64,000 bases of DNA. It comes from Alcanivorax sp. S71-1-4 (GTDB lineage: Bacteria > Pseudomonadota > Gammaproteobacteria > Pseudomonadales > Alcanivoracaceae). This document shows, one piece after another, positions 34,331-42,724 of this stretch. A program made the position numbers and the translations under genes. The notes beneath the pieces are model-generated. The model worked only from the letters and a program-made list of their open reading frames with translations. It made no database searches and was not told where the DNA came from. The stretch is from positions 124,001 through 188,000 of the forward strand of contig NZ_AQOR01000004.1 of NCBI RefSeq assembly GCF_009846755.1, written 5' to 3'. Each line of letters starts with the position of its first letter. The first letter of the stretch is position 1.

Positions 34331-35443
34331 TCAGGAGGCGTTTTCGTAGAGTGGCCGTGACAGCTCTGCCCAGTCGATCTGGCCATCGTCCAGCAGGTTC
34401 TCGAACTGCAGAATGCCCAGTTCCTCGAACTTCGGCCGCACCTTGTCAGTCAGCAGGCCGATGCGCTTGAGATTGGGAATAATGCGGGTGAACAACAGAT
34501 TGCGGAATTGCGCCATGATGTGCGAGGCCAGTACCTGCTCCCGCGCTTTTTCACCGTCCCAGCCGAACTCGGCAAACACTTCGGTGGCAATCAGCCGCTC
34601 GCGCATGACCACACAGGCTTCATAGGCAAACTGGGCGCGGTCTTCGCGCTCCTCGTCGGTCAAAGTGCTGACGAAGTCCTCCAGATAATTCACCCCGAAG
34701 GTCACGTGCCGCGCTTCGTCGCGGATGACCAGCGTGATCAGTTGCGTCAGCAGCGGGTCCTTGGCAGTCAGCTTGAGCGTGTTGAACGCAGCCAGCGCCA
34801 GCCCCTCGATGATGATCTGCATGCCGATGAACTTCAGGTCCCAGCGCGGATCGGACAGAATCTTGTCCAGCAGCACTTTCAGGTTCGGGTTGATCGGATA
34901 CAGGATGCCGATTTTTTCCTGCAGGTAGCGGGTAAAGGCCTCGACGTGACGCGCTTCGTCGAAGGTCTGCGAGGCGGCATAAAGCTTGGCGTCGTAGGTG
35001 GGTGCGCAGGACGCCAGTTGTGACGCCACCAGCAGCGCTCCCTGCTCGCCGTGCATGAACTGCGCCAGCATCCAGGCCAGGTTATGCCAGCCGAAGCGCA
35101 GCTTTTCCTCGTCGGAGAGCGTTTCAAAGGGCTCCCAGCCACTGAACGGGTTGAAATTCTGGTCGAGCGGGATTTCGGATTTCGGGTAGTTCTGGCTCCA
35201 GTCCAGATCCATGTCCGCGTTCCAGTTCAGCTCTTTGCCCAACCGGTAGAGTTTGCGGATGCGGCCATCTGCCGAACTGTAATCCCAGTTGTAGTGGCCG
35301 GTCAGCGGGGTCTGGAAAATCTCCACCACGTCCTGCACATGGCCGGGCTGCAGACGTTCTTCAATGTCATCCGCGCCGGGGCCGTCCCAGTTGTCGTAAT
35401 AGGTGATGGTGTCCGGTGGCGATTCAATCCGCTTGATGTCCAT
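34331..35443 (-). CDS. Ferritin-like diiron oxidase of unknown substrate
   Basis: A 370-residue four-helix-bundle protein related to R2-type ribonucleotide reductase, R2-like ligand-binding oxidase and AurF-like oxygenases. The six expected iron ligands are visible: E133 (GEQG), E163 and H166 (DEARHVEAF), E213 (IIEGLAL), E243 and H246 (RDEARHVTFG). The duplicated DEARH is striking. It lacks the usual NrdB context (no nrdA nearby), so a fatty-acid or aldehyde oxygenase/desaturase role is more likely; that is inference. ATG 35443 is preceded by AGAGGTG; the open frame extends to 35536 without a better start. An 11-bp inverted repeat lies about 120 bp upstream. Confidence 0.82.
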   Translation of the reverse strand: MDIKRIESPPDTITYYDNWDGPGADDIEERLQPGHVQDVVEIFQTPLTGHYNWDYSSADGRIRKLYRLGKELNWNADMDLDWSQNYPKSEIPLDQNFNPFSGWEPFETLSDEEKLRFGWHNLAWMLAQFMHGEQGALLVASQLASCAPTYDAKLYAASQTFDEARHVEAFTRYLQEKIGILYPINPNLKVLLDKILSDPRWDLKFIGMQIIIEGLALAAFNTLKLTAKDPLLTQLITLVIRDEARHVTFGVNYLEDFVSTLTDEEREDRAQFAYEACVVMRERLIATEVFAEFGWDGEKAREQVLASHIMAQFRNLLFTRIIPNLKRIGLLTDKVRPKFEELGILQFENLLDDGQIDWAELSRPLYENAS

Positions 35444-35560
35444 GGGTAGCGCACCTCTGTCTTGTTGTTGGCGTTTCAGGCCCTCGGGGCCGGGGGCAGT
35501 GTCCTCAAAACTAGCCCGGCAGCAGGCCGACAACAATGTCGCGCAATGACAATAAACACG

Positions 35561-35594
35561 CTGTCTGGCGCATAATCACAATTGCGCCAGACAG
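35561..35594. promoter_or_regulatory. Large perfect inverted repeat, candidate operator
   Basis: CTGTCTGGCGC (35561-35571) and GCGCCAGACAG (35584-35594) form an exact 11-bp inverted repeat around ATAATCACAATT. It lies in the AT-rich gap between the thioesterase pair and the diiron gene, so it could be an operator for the diiron gene or a terminator of the thioesterases. No T tract follows directly, and the centre is AT-rich, which favours an operator. Confidence 0.5.
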
Positions 35595-35637
35595 ATGTCA
35601 AAATGACTCATATCTTATGAAACAGAGAGATACAGAA

Positions 35638-36093
35638 CTAATCTGAAGCAGTTTCTTCAGAAAGGAGGAAGTGGGCCCTGGCAATGGCGATGGGCTCCGC
35701 CCGGCGCACCTGCCAGGCACTGATATGGACATTCGCCACCCGCCGGCCAAGCCGTGTCACCCGGCACTCGGCGAAGGTGTCCCGGAAATGTCCGGCGCGC
35801 AGATAATCCATGGTGAAATCGATGGTCTTCGGCACGCGCGGCTCCCCCATCTCCAGCAGCAGGAAGATGATCGCCGCCTGTTCGAGAAAGCCGGCCACGG
35901 CGCCACCATGCAGTGCCGGCAACGTGGGGTTGCCCAGATTGGTGTCGGACTTCGGCAGGATGAACAACAGCTCCTCGCCACGTGCCACCGCTTCAATACC
36001 CAGGAAACGCGCGTAGGGAACGCGCTCGATCAGCATCTGGTACGGGGTCTCGCCACGGCGACAGCTTTCCACCAGGGTTTTCAGGGCATCCAT
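35638..36093 (-). CDS. Hotdog-fold thioesterase (PaaI/4HBT type), second of a pair
   Basis: A 151-residue acyl-CoA thioesterase-like protein. Core motif: GNPTLPALHGGAVAGFLEQAAIIFLL, where the HGG with following acidic helix is the PaaI-type active site; then TIDFTMDYLRAGHFRDTFAECRVTRLGRRVANVHISAW. It starts at ATG 36093 one base into the upstream stop (TGATG), so the two hotdog genes are translated together and may form a heteromer. Substrate acyl group is unknown. Confidence 0.88.
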   Translation of the reverse strand: MDALKTLVESCRRGETPYQMLIERVPYARFLGIEAVARGEELLFILPKSDTNLGNPTLPALHGGAVAGFLEQAAIIFLLLEMGEPRVPKTIDFTMDYLRAGHFRDTFAECRVTRLGRRVANVHISAWQVRRAEPIAIARAHFLLSEETASD

Positions 36094-36578
36094 CAATTCA
36101 CCACCTTGCTGACACCGGGAAGTTTCATGCGCATATAGGTGGCCAGCCCTGTGGCGAGCAGATCGTCGCTGGCCGGCTCTTCGTCGGTACTCTCCTCGAA
36201 CACTGACATGCGTACGAAGGCCACGTGCTGGCTGAGCCGATAACAGTGTGCCTCGCACACCACGGCATGGCCCGGTCGCGGCGCGCGCAGGTGATCCACC
36301 CGCATGTCGATGGTCGGGGTGATTTCGAAGTCGGGGAAGATCAGACAGGCATTGGCGAGGCCACCGGCCTGGTCCATCAGTGCGAAAATGGCGCCACCAT
36401 GGGTGACGCCGGTGTCCGGGTTACCCACCAGCTTGTCCTGATAGGGCATGCGCACGCGCACGCTGTCCTGCCCGGCCTCCAGCACATCAAGCTCGAGCAG
36501 CGTAGAGTGTTTGACGGAGGCGACAAAGCGCTTGCAGATATCCAGGCGGGTGTACTCGGGGGCGTCTCGTGAAGTCAC
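36093..36578 (-). CDS. Hotdog-fold thioesterase (PaaI/4HBT type), first of a pair
   Basis: A 161-residue thioesterase-like protein. It carries the same signature as its partner: GNPDTGVTHGGAIFALMDQAGGLANACL with HGG and a conserved Asp in FALMDQAGG, then TIDMRVDHLRAPRPGHAVVCEAHCYRLSQHVAFVRMSVF. The start is GTG 36578 with AGGAA about 9 bases before; a TTG at 36587 is in frame but too close to that site. Divergent from the PhaC-like gene across a 97-bp gap, which likely holds both promoters. Confidence 0.86.
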   Translation of the reverse strand: MTSRDAPEYTRLDICKRFVASVKHSTLLELDVLEAGQDSVRVRMPYQDKLVGNPDTGVTHGGAIFALMDQAGGLANACLIFPDFEITPTIDMRVDHLRAPRPGHAVVCEAHCYRLSQHVAFVRMSVFEESTDEEPASDDLLATGLATYMRMKLPGVSKVVN

Positions 36579-36675
36579 GGCGGTCAATTCCTGTGTGGCG
36601 TCATGCGGGCATTATGCGCGCCGCAAAGTACCATGGGAACGTTGGACATCAACGACGTGCTGCCGAGGGCCCTCC

Positions 36676-37833
36676 ATGTCACAGCCAGGCTTGCTGAAAT
36701 CCGGTTTGCGCGCCATTCGGCACGCGGTCGAGCGGCGGCGTCATCCAGACCGTTTTATCCTGGTGGACCAGACACCCTGGGAAGAGGTGTTCCGCGACGA
36801 CATCATGTCGGTGCGCCGCTACCGCCTGCCCGCCATGGACCAGATCACCGTGGACGGCGAACCGGTCCCCGTGACCGGCACTTCCGCGCGCATCCCCCTG
36901 CTGCTGGTGCCTGCACTCGGCATCCATGCCTGGACCTTCGACATCATGCCGAATCGCAGCATGGTGCGTTATTTGATGGCCCGTGGCTTTGATGTCTACC
37001 TGCTCGACTGGGGCCGCCCGTCCGCCTCCCAGCGCACCCTGCGTCTGGATACCTACGTCAACGACTGGATGCCGGCCGCCGTGCACGCGGTCAGGCAGGA
37101 CAGTGGCGCCGACGGGATCAGCCTGCTCGGTTACTGCATGGGAGGGCTGCTTTGCATGATGTACCTGGGTGGGCACGAGGACGCTCCCGTGGCCAATCTG
37201 GTCACCATCGCCAGCCCGGTGGATTTCCACAAGAGTGGCGCCTATGGGCGTTTGTTCAGCCTGGTCAGTGTGCCGGCGCTGAAAGCGCACGCGTGGTTCA
37301 GGCTGCGTCTGGAGCCGCTGGATGACAGCCTGTTCCACATTCCGGCCAACCTGCTCTCGCTCGGCTTCAAGCTGACCAACCCGCCCGGTGTGGTGGCCTC
37401 GTACCTGGATCTGGTGCGTAATATCAGTGATCGGGACTATGTCACGGAATACATGACCATGGGCCAGTGGTTCAACGACATGGTGGATTACCCCGGTGCC
37501 ATCGTGCGGGAAGTGATCGAAAAGATGATCATAGGCAACGACATTGCCGGTGGCCGCATACACATTGGCCAGCGGAGCGCCCGGCTGGCCGATGTCCGCT
37601 GCAACCTGCTGGCGCTGGCGGGCAGCACCGACCGCATCGTCACCATCCGGGCAGCACGCGCGGTGATGCGCCTGGTGGGCGCGCAGGACAAACGCTTTGA
37701 AGTGGTGCCCGGCGGGCATGCCGGTGTGTTCGCCGGCAGCAAGGCGCCGGAGCATACCTGGCGCCTGATCGCTGACTGGTTGCTGCCGCGCTCCGGGCGG
37801 ATGCGGCAGCGCGGGGCTCAGCCGGCAGCCTGA
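36676..37833 (+). CDS. PHA-synthase-like alpha/beta hydrolase (PhaC type)
   Basis: A 385-residue protein of the PhaC superfamily. The lipase-box-like GYCMGG puts Cys in the nucleophile position, as in poly(3-hydroxyalkanoate) synthases; the Asp is in LALAGSTDRIVTI and the His in VVPGGHAGVFAG. Other family words are LLLVPALGIHAWTFDIMPNRSMVRYL, FDVYLLDWGRPS and SPVDFHKSG. The length is that of class III PhaC subunits (about 360-390) rather than class I (about 600), but no phaE or phasin is near. It could make a polyester or be a Cys hydrolase. ATG 36676 is the only start giving a normal N-terminus. Overlaps the convergent gene by 16 bp. Confidence 0.86.
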   Translation: MSQPGLLKSGLRAIRHAVERRRHPDRFILVDQTPWEEVFRDDIMSVRRYRLPAMDQITVDGEPVPVTGTSARIPLLLVPALGIHAWTFDIMPNRSMVRYLMARGFDVYLLDWGRPSASQRTLRLDTYVNDWMPAAVHAVRQDSGADGISLLGYCMGGLLCMMYLGGHEDAPVANLVTIASPVDFHKSGAYGRLFSLVSVPALKAHAWFRLRLEPLDDSLFHIPANLLSLGFKLTNPPGVVASYLDLVRNISDRDYVTEYMTMGQWFNDMVDYPGAIVREVIEKMIIGNDIAGGRIHIGQRSARLADVRCNLLALAGSTDRIVTIRAARAVMRLVGAQDKRFEVVPGGHAGVFAGSKAPEHTWRLIADWLLPRSGRMRQRGAQPAA

Positions 37834-38630
37834 GCCGATGCGGGCATGCTGGTGGCCTGGTCGAGGGTACTGATGATCTGCTCGGTGTAGCGATGCACTA
37901 GGAAAGGCACCGAGTCCTCGTAGAACTTCACCAGCGACTGACGGATGAATGACCACTTGCTGGCCACCTGCTCCAGCGCCCGGTTGACGGCTTCATCGTC
38001 GCGGTATTTGCGCCGCGTCTCCTGCAGCAGGGTATCGAACGCCGGCACGGCATCACGAAACTCCAGCCGCCCTTCCCCGGTATCCACCGCCATGCCACCG
38101 GCCGGGTCAGCGGCCAGCGCCAGGTATTCAGAGGCCATCCGCTGCATGTAGGCTGCCATGTGCCACAGGTCGGCGTGTTCCGCGTCGGCCGCGCTGAAGT
38201 TATCCAGCTGCGAGCTCATCACCGCCGCCAGGCGGTTCACGTCCTGGGCTGCGTAGGTGTCGGTGTAGCCGAGCTCGGCAATGGTGTTCTTGCTGGCAGA
38301 GCCCAGGAAAGCATCCCACTGCGGGGTCAGGTTATTGAGCAAGGCAACTTCCTGCTCGCTCTCCGCCGCCCTGGCCAGGGCCTGGAAGCTGGTACGCCCC
38401 TGCCGCATGCCACGCTCCAGCAGATCGTGGTAAGCGCTGTCGCCGCCCATGACGGTGTACATATGAAAGTCGGCACGAATGCGCCAGATATCCAGCTGCA
38501 ACTGCTCCACCGCAACGCGGTCGATCGTGGCGCTGGCCAGCGAGGGGATCAGCAACATCAGAGCCAGGGCAAGACGGCACACAGCACGCAACGGCAAAGC
38601 CCCCCGGTGACGGGTGGAATGATCTGTCAT
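37818..38630 (-). CDS. Exported protein, possibly PilJ/NarX-like sensor domain
   Basis: A 270-residue protein with a signal peptide (LALALMLLIPSLASA) and otherwise all-helical. The helix pattern DVNRLAAVMSSQLDNFSAADAEHADLWHMAAYMQRMASEYLAL and the closing SKWSFIRQSLVKFYEDSVPFLVHRYTEQIISTLD resemble the four-helix periplasmic input domain of PilJ or NarX, but no signalling domain follows; that similarity is tentative. GGGAGAA precedes ATG 38630. Likely periplasmic, role unknown. Downstream of the ParA gene on the same strand with 100 bp between. Confidence 0.75.
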   Translation of the reverse strand: MTDHSTRHRGALPLRAVCRLALALMLLIPSLASATIDRVAVEQLQLDIWRIRADFHMYTVMGGDSAYHDLLERGMRQGRTSFQALARAAESEQEVALLNNLTPQWDAFLGSASKNTIAELGYTDTYAAQDVNRLAAVMSSQLDNFSAADAEHADLWHMAAYMQRMASEYLALAADPAGGMAVDTGEGRLEFRDAVPAFDTLLQETRRKYRDDEAVNRALEQVASKWSFIRQSLVKFYEDSVPFLVHRYTEQIISTLDQATSMPASAQAAG

Positions 38631-38729
38631 GGTGTTCTCCCGAAATATTATTGTTCTGCCTTTGCCGGGAGATTAAACCTTGTACAAATATATGTCACGC
38701 CGCCGCCCGGGCGGCGTCCGGATGACCGA

Positions 38730-39512
38730 TCAGACACCTGCCAGCGCGTTGTGCAGCGCAGTGAATTCTTCAGTCAGCTTGTGCCGGGGCGCCAGGTGTA
38801 CCAGGGGCTTGCACTGGTCATGGGATTCACGCATCACCACGCTGGCGGACAGGTAGCTGCCGATGATGGGCAGCCCTTCTTCGGTCAGGCTGTCGACCAG
38901 TTGCTGCGGCAGTCGCGCGCGCGGCTGGAACTGGTTCACCACGATGCCTTCCACTTCCAGGCTGTCGTTGTGGTCATCGCGGGCTTCGCGGATGTTGTCC
39001 AGCAGCGTATACAGTGCCTTCCGCGAAAAGGCATCACAGTCGAACGGTATCAGCACCCGCTCGGCAGCAATCAGCGCGGAGAGTGTGTAGAAGTTATAGG
39101 CGGGCGGTGTGTCGATATAAATGACATCGAACTCGCGTTCCAGCGCTTTCACCAGTGAGCGCAGCTTGTAGATCTTGTGCTTGCTTTCCAGCATGTGCTC
39201 GATCTCGCCCAGCTCCGGGTTCGACGGCAGCACGAACAGATTCTCGAAGGCCGTGGCGTGTACGTATTCCTGCGGGTCTTTCTCCTTCAGGCGGAACGAC
39301 AGCGTCTGCGCAAAGAAAGTGCCCACGTTCGGTGTCGGCCCCTCACCATCGTGGTAGGCCGCCATGCCGAGCAGATACTGGCTGGCGTTGCACTGCGGGT
39401 CCAGGTCAAGCACCAGGGTACGCAGCCCCTGGCTGGCACTGATGGCGGCCAGATTGACCGTAATGCTGGATTTACCCACCCCGCCCTTCTGGTTGAACAC
39501 CACTCGACGCAT
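38730..39512 (-). CDS. ParA-family ATPase
   Basis: A 260-residue deviant-Walker ATPase. Walker A is KGGVGKSS (K14 catalytic), A' region LVLDLDPQCNASQYL, Walker B VIYIDTPPAYNFYTL. The sequence belongs to the MinD/ParA group that positions DNA or protein cargo. There is no parB beside it and no parS-like site seen, so it is more likely an orphan positioning ATPase than the chromosomal ParA. AAGGAG sits ideally before ATG 39512; GTG 39521 is in frame but less suited. Two DnaA-box-like 9-mers lie about 130 bp upstream. Confidence 0.9.
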   Translation of the reverse strand: MRRVVFNQKGGVGKSSITVNLAAISASQGLRTLVLDLDPQCNASQYLLGMAAYHDGEGPTPNVGTFFAQTLSFRLKEKDPQEYVHATAFENLFVLPSNPELGEIEHMLESKHKIYKLRSLVKALEREFDVIYIDTPPAYNFYTLSALIAAERVLIPFDCDAFSRKALYTLLDNIREARDDHNDSLEVEGIVVNQFQPRARLPQQLVDSLTEEGLPIIGSYLSASVVMRESHDQCKPLVHLAPRHKLTEEFTALHNALAGV

Positions 39513-39638
39513 CCCATGCACTCCTTAAGGGTCTGTTGATGTTTCGTTCCTTGCCGCGCCGGCGCCATGATACAGAGCCGCGCCGCGCGCCGCGAGAAAC
39601 AGGCGTGCTGCAGCGGGCTCTGTCAGACAAACACCGGG

Positions 39639-39673
39639 TTATGCACAGATCCGGTGGATCACCCTGTGAATAA
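39639..39673. promoter_or_regulatory. Two DnaA-box-like 9-mers in the parA-P450 gap
   Basis: TTATGCACA (39639-39647) and TGTGAATAA (39665-39673, i.e. TTATTCACA on the other strand) each differ by one base from the DnaA box TTATCCACA and face each other across 17 bases that contain two GATC sites. They lie in the 383-bp gap between the ParA gene and the P450, which has no other feature I can name. A chance occurrence is possible. Confidence 0.4.
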
Positions 39674-39895
39674 ACCTGGCACAACACGCCGCTGCGCCCA
39701 CCACACGGGCCCTGCGGTGATCGCGTACAAGAACTGAGCAGCCCTCGTAGCCAGCCTGGAAAAAGCTGTTTACCTGCGACGGGAATCGCTTGCCAAGTGG
39801 ACGCCGCCGCCTATCATGTGGAAAAGAATACACGGCGTATACCCCTGCCTGAAGACCTCTGGGGGGTGTTGCGCGCGACTATCAGGAGAGCTTTC

Positions 39896-41248
39896 ATGAG
39901 CAGCAGTGTGCCGTTCTCGCCGATTCCCGTCGGCAGTGACCTCAAACCCATTCCCGGTGACCCCGGCTGGCCGCTGGTGGGCCTCACATTGCACCTGATG
40001 CGCAATCCGCTGGGTGTCGCGCGCGAGCGATACGACCGTTATGGCGCAGCATCCTGGACCAATGCCTTCGGCCTGCGCATGGTCAGCCTGATTGGCCCGG
40101 ATGCAAACGAATTCGTGCTGCTGAATAAAGGCGACCTGTTCTCCAACCACCAGGGCTGGGACTACTTCATCGGCCGCTTTTTTCACCGCGGCATCATGCT
40201 GCTGGATTTCGAAGAGCACCGCTGGCATCGGAAGATCATGCAGCAGGCGTTCAAGACCGATGTGCTGCGTGAGTACATCACCCGCATGGGCCCGGGTATC
40301 CACCACGGGCTTGCTGCCTGGCAACCGGCCTCCGGTTTTCCGATGCTGCCGGCGATCAAGCAATTGACGCTGGACCTGGCCACCGACGTCTTCATGGGGC
40401 ACACCCTGGGCGGTGAAGCGGACCAGGTGAACCAGGCGTTCGTCGACACCGTCCGGGCGGGCACGGCGGTGCTGCGCTTCAACGTGCCCGGCGGTCGCTG
40501 GTGGCGAGGCCTGAGAGGCCGCCGTGTGCTGGAGGATTTCTTTCGCCGTGAACTACCGGCCAAACGCCGCAGCGAAGGCCATGATCTGTTCAGTGCCCTG
40601 TGCCGGGCGGAAACCGAAGACGGCGAACGCTTCAGCGATGAGGACGTGGTCAACCACATGATCTTCCTGATGATGGCGGCCCACGACACCACCACCATCA
40701 CGCTGTGCAACATGGTCTACTGGCTGGCTCGTCACCCCGAGTGGCAGCAACGCCTGCGCGAAGAAAGCCTGGCGCTGGGCAAGCAGAGCCTTGAGTACGA
40801 TGACCTGGCGCAACTGGAAGGCGCTTCGCTGGTGATGAAGGAAGCCTTGCGGCTCTGTGCGCCGGTGCCAAGCATTCCGCGCAAGACCGTCCGCGACGCG
40901 GAATTTCAGGGCTACCACCTCCCGGCCGGCACACTGGTATCGATCAGCCCGTTCTTTACCCATCACATGCACGAGTACTGGCCGGAGCCGGAACGGTTCG
41001 ACCCGGAACGGTTTGCCGCAGACCGGCGGGAAGACAAGGTGCACCCCTACGCCTGGGTACCCTTCGGCGGTGGCGCACACAAATGCATCGGGCTGCATTT
41101 TGCGGAGCTGCAGGTGAAGGCCGTGCTACATCAGTTGCTGCAGCAATTCGAGTGGTCAGTGGCACCGGATTATGAGATGCCACTGGACATGACCAGCCTG
41201 CCGGTACCGAGCGACGGACTGCCCGTCACGCTCAGACGACGCGCATGA
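39896..41248 (+). CDS. Cytochrome P450
   Basis: A 450-residue soluble P450 mono-oxygenase. Landmarks: proline-rich start with PGDPGWPLVG, helix C EEHRWHRKIMQQAF (haem-contacting W/R), oxygen-binding I helix AAHDTTT at 261-267, K-helix ExxR at E316-R319 (KEALRL), PERFDPERF, and the haem-thiolate loop FGGGAHKCIG with ligand C397. The F-x-x-G-x-[HR]-x-C pattern is complete. The P450 family is not obvious by eye: it is closer to the CYP51/CYP26-like short bacterial forms than to alkane hydroxylase CYP153. No ferredoxin or reductase gene is adjacent. ATG 39896 has AGGAGAG ahead; the frame is open to 39797. Confidence 0.93.
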   Translation: MSSSVPFSPIPVGSDLKPIPGDPGWPLVGLTLHLMRNPLGVARERYDRYGAASWTNAFGLRMVSLIGPDANEFVLLNKGDLFSNHQGWDYFIGRFFHRGIMLLDFEEHRWHRKIMQQAFKTDVLREYITRMGPGIHHGLAAWQPASGFPMLPAIKQLTLDLATDVFMGHTLGGEADQVNQAFVDTVRAGTAVLRFNVPGGRWWRGLRGRRVLEDFFRRELPAKRRSEGHDLFSALCRAETEDGERFSDEDVVNHMIFLMMAAHDTTTITLCNMVYWLARHPEWQQRLREESLALGKQSLEYDDLAQLEGASLVMKEALRLCAPVPSIPRKTVRDAEFQGYHLPAGTLVSISPFFTHHMHEYWPEPERFDPERFAADRREDKVHPYAWVPFGGGAHKCIGLHFAELQVKAVLHQLLQQFEWSVAPDYEMPLDMTSLPVPSDGLPVTLRRRA

Positions 41249-41253
41249 TCTGG

Positions 41254-41276
41254 GCGGTGAGGCTGCCCCTCACCGC
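41254..41276. terminator. Hairpin between P450 and gor
   Basis: GCGGTGAGG (41254-41262) pairs with CCTCACCGC (41268-41276) around CTGCC. The stop codon of gor lies within it. Likely shared by the two convergent genes; T tracts are absent. Confidence 0.5.
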
Positions 41277-42619
41277 ATGGTCACGAACTCTTCCGCTGCC
41301 GTCGGGTGAATCCCCAATGTTCGGTCGAAATCGGCCTTGGTGGCACCCATCGTGATTGCCACCGCGAAGCCCTGCACGATCTCGCCGGCTTCGTCGCCGG
41401 CCATGTGCAGACCAACCACTTTGTCACTGGCGTCATCAACGATCAGTTTCATCAGGGTGCGCGCCCCACTGTCGCCCAGCGTGTAGCGCAGCGGCCGGAA
41501 ATCGCTGCGATAGATGCGCAGCTTTCCGTAGCGTTCGCTGGCCTGCTGCTCGGTCAGGCCAATGGTGCCGATATTCGGGTGGCAGAATACCGCCGTGGCA
41601 ATATTCTCATAGTTGAGGGGTGCAACCGGCGCGTCGTCGGCAAACAGGGTGCGCGCCAGCCACATCCCCTCGGCCAGTGCCACGGGGGTCAGTTGCAGCC
41701 GGTCGGTCACATCGCCCAGCGCATACAGGCCGGGTACCGAGGTCCGGTAGCCCTCGTCCACTTCAATGGCTCCGTTATCGCGTTGCCGCACGCCGGCGCC
41801 TTCTGCAAACAGTCCCTCGGTATTCGGCACCCGGCCGGTGGCATACAACACGGCGTCCACGTCCAGTGTCTGGCCGTTGTGCAGGTGAAGCCTGCGGCGA
41901 TCGTCCACCGCCTCAATGCGCTGGACATCGGTATTGAAATGCAGGTTCACACCCTGCCCCTGCATCTGCCGGGCAACAAACTGGCGGATGTCGTCATCAA
42001 AGCCACGCAGGAACAGGTCGCCACGATAAAGCTGATGTACCGTGACACCCAGGCCATGCAGGATCGAGGCAAACTCGGTAGCGATGTAACCGCCCCCCAC
42101 CACCGCCATCGTGCGAGGCAGTGCAGGCAGCGAGAACAGATCGTCGGAGACCATGGCCAGCTCGCGCCCGGGAACGTCTGGCACGAAAGGCCGGCCACCT
42201 GTCGCAATCAGGATATGGCGTGCGTACAACACGCGGTCGCCGGCACGGACCTGGCCGGGGGCAATGACCTGACCATGGGCTTCAATGATCTCCACGCCCG
42301 CATTGACCAGCAGGCGACGGTAGACGTCGTTCAGGCGCGTGATCTCGCGGGTCTTGTTGTCCCGCAGCGTGGCCCAGTCAAACGACGGTCTGGAGGCGCT
42401 GAAACCATAATCCTTCGCCAGCGCGAACAATTCGCCAAACTCACTGGCATAGGCAAACATCTTCTTCGGTACGCAACCCACATTGACGCAGGTGCCGCCC
42501 AGGAAACGCGATTCCAGTATCGCCACGCGGGCGCCGAAGCCGGCGGCCATTCGCGCCGCGCGGACGCCACCGGAGCCGGCGCCGATCACAACCAGATCAT
42601 AGGGGGATTGCTGAGACAT
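41270..42619 (-). CDS. gor: Glutathione-disulfide reductase
   Basis: NADPH- and FAD-dependent reductase that regenerates glutathione. The 449-residue protein has FAD motif VIGAGSGGVRAAR, the redox-active disulfide C44-X4-C49 in GGTCVNVGCVPKK, NADPH motif AVVGGGYIATEFASIL, VDAVLYATGRVPNT, ALGDVTDRLQLTPVA and the dimer-interface His-Pro-Thr-x-x-Glu-Glu (HPTAAEEFVTMR). NVGCVPKK with the HPT ending marks glutathione reductase over dihydrolipoamide dehydrogenase; a related trypanothione- or mycothione-like substrate is unlikely in this group. AAGGAG precedes ATG 42619. Confidence 0.93.
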   Translation of the reverse strand: MSQQSPYDLVVIGAGSGGVRAARMAAGFGARVAILESRFLGGTCVNVGCVPKKMFAYASEFGELFALAKDYGFSASRPSFDWATLRDNKTREITRLNDVYRRLLVNAGVEIIEAHGQVIAPGQVRAGDRVLYARHILIATGGRPFVPDVPGRELAMVSDDLFSLPALPRTMAVVGGGYIATEFASILHGLGVTVHQLYRGDLFLRGFDDDIRQFVARQMQGQGVNLHFNTDVQRIEAVDDRRRLHLHNGQTLDVDAVLYATGRVPNTEGLFAEGAGVRQRDNGAIEVDEGYRTSVPGLYALGDVTDRLQLTPVALAEGMWLARTLFADDAPVAPLNYENIATAVFCHPNIGTIGLTEQQASERYGKLRIYRSDFRPLRYTLGDSGARTLMKLIVDDASDKVVGLHMAGDEAGEIVQGFAVAITMGATKADFDRTLGIHPTAAEEFVTMR

Positions 42620-42724
42620 CTGTGCTCCTTGTTGGGGCGGTCCTGACGTGGGCCACATCGTGCCGCGCCCGCACAGGGCTGGCAACGTATCAACGACATA
42701 GCGGCAAACTATTCACCCCGGTAT

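Noticed and set aside
36679-37956. 425-residue minus-strand frame over the PhaC-like gene
   Set aside because: Antisense shadow; the PhaC-like frame has the full active-site motifs.
41306-42646. 446-residue plus-strand frame over gor
   Set aside because: Antisense to a certain glutathione reductase; no ribosome site or family.
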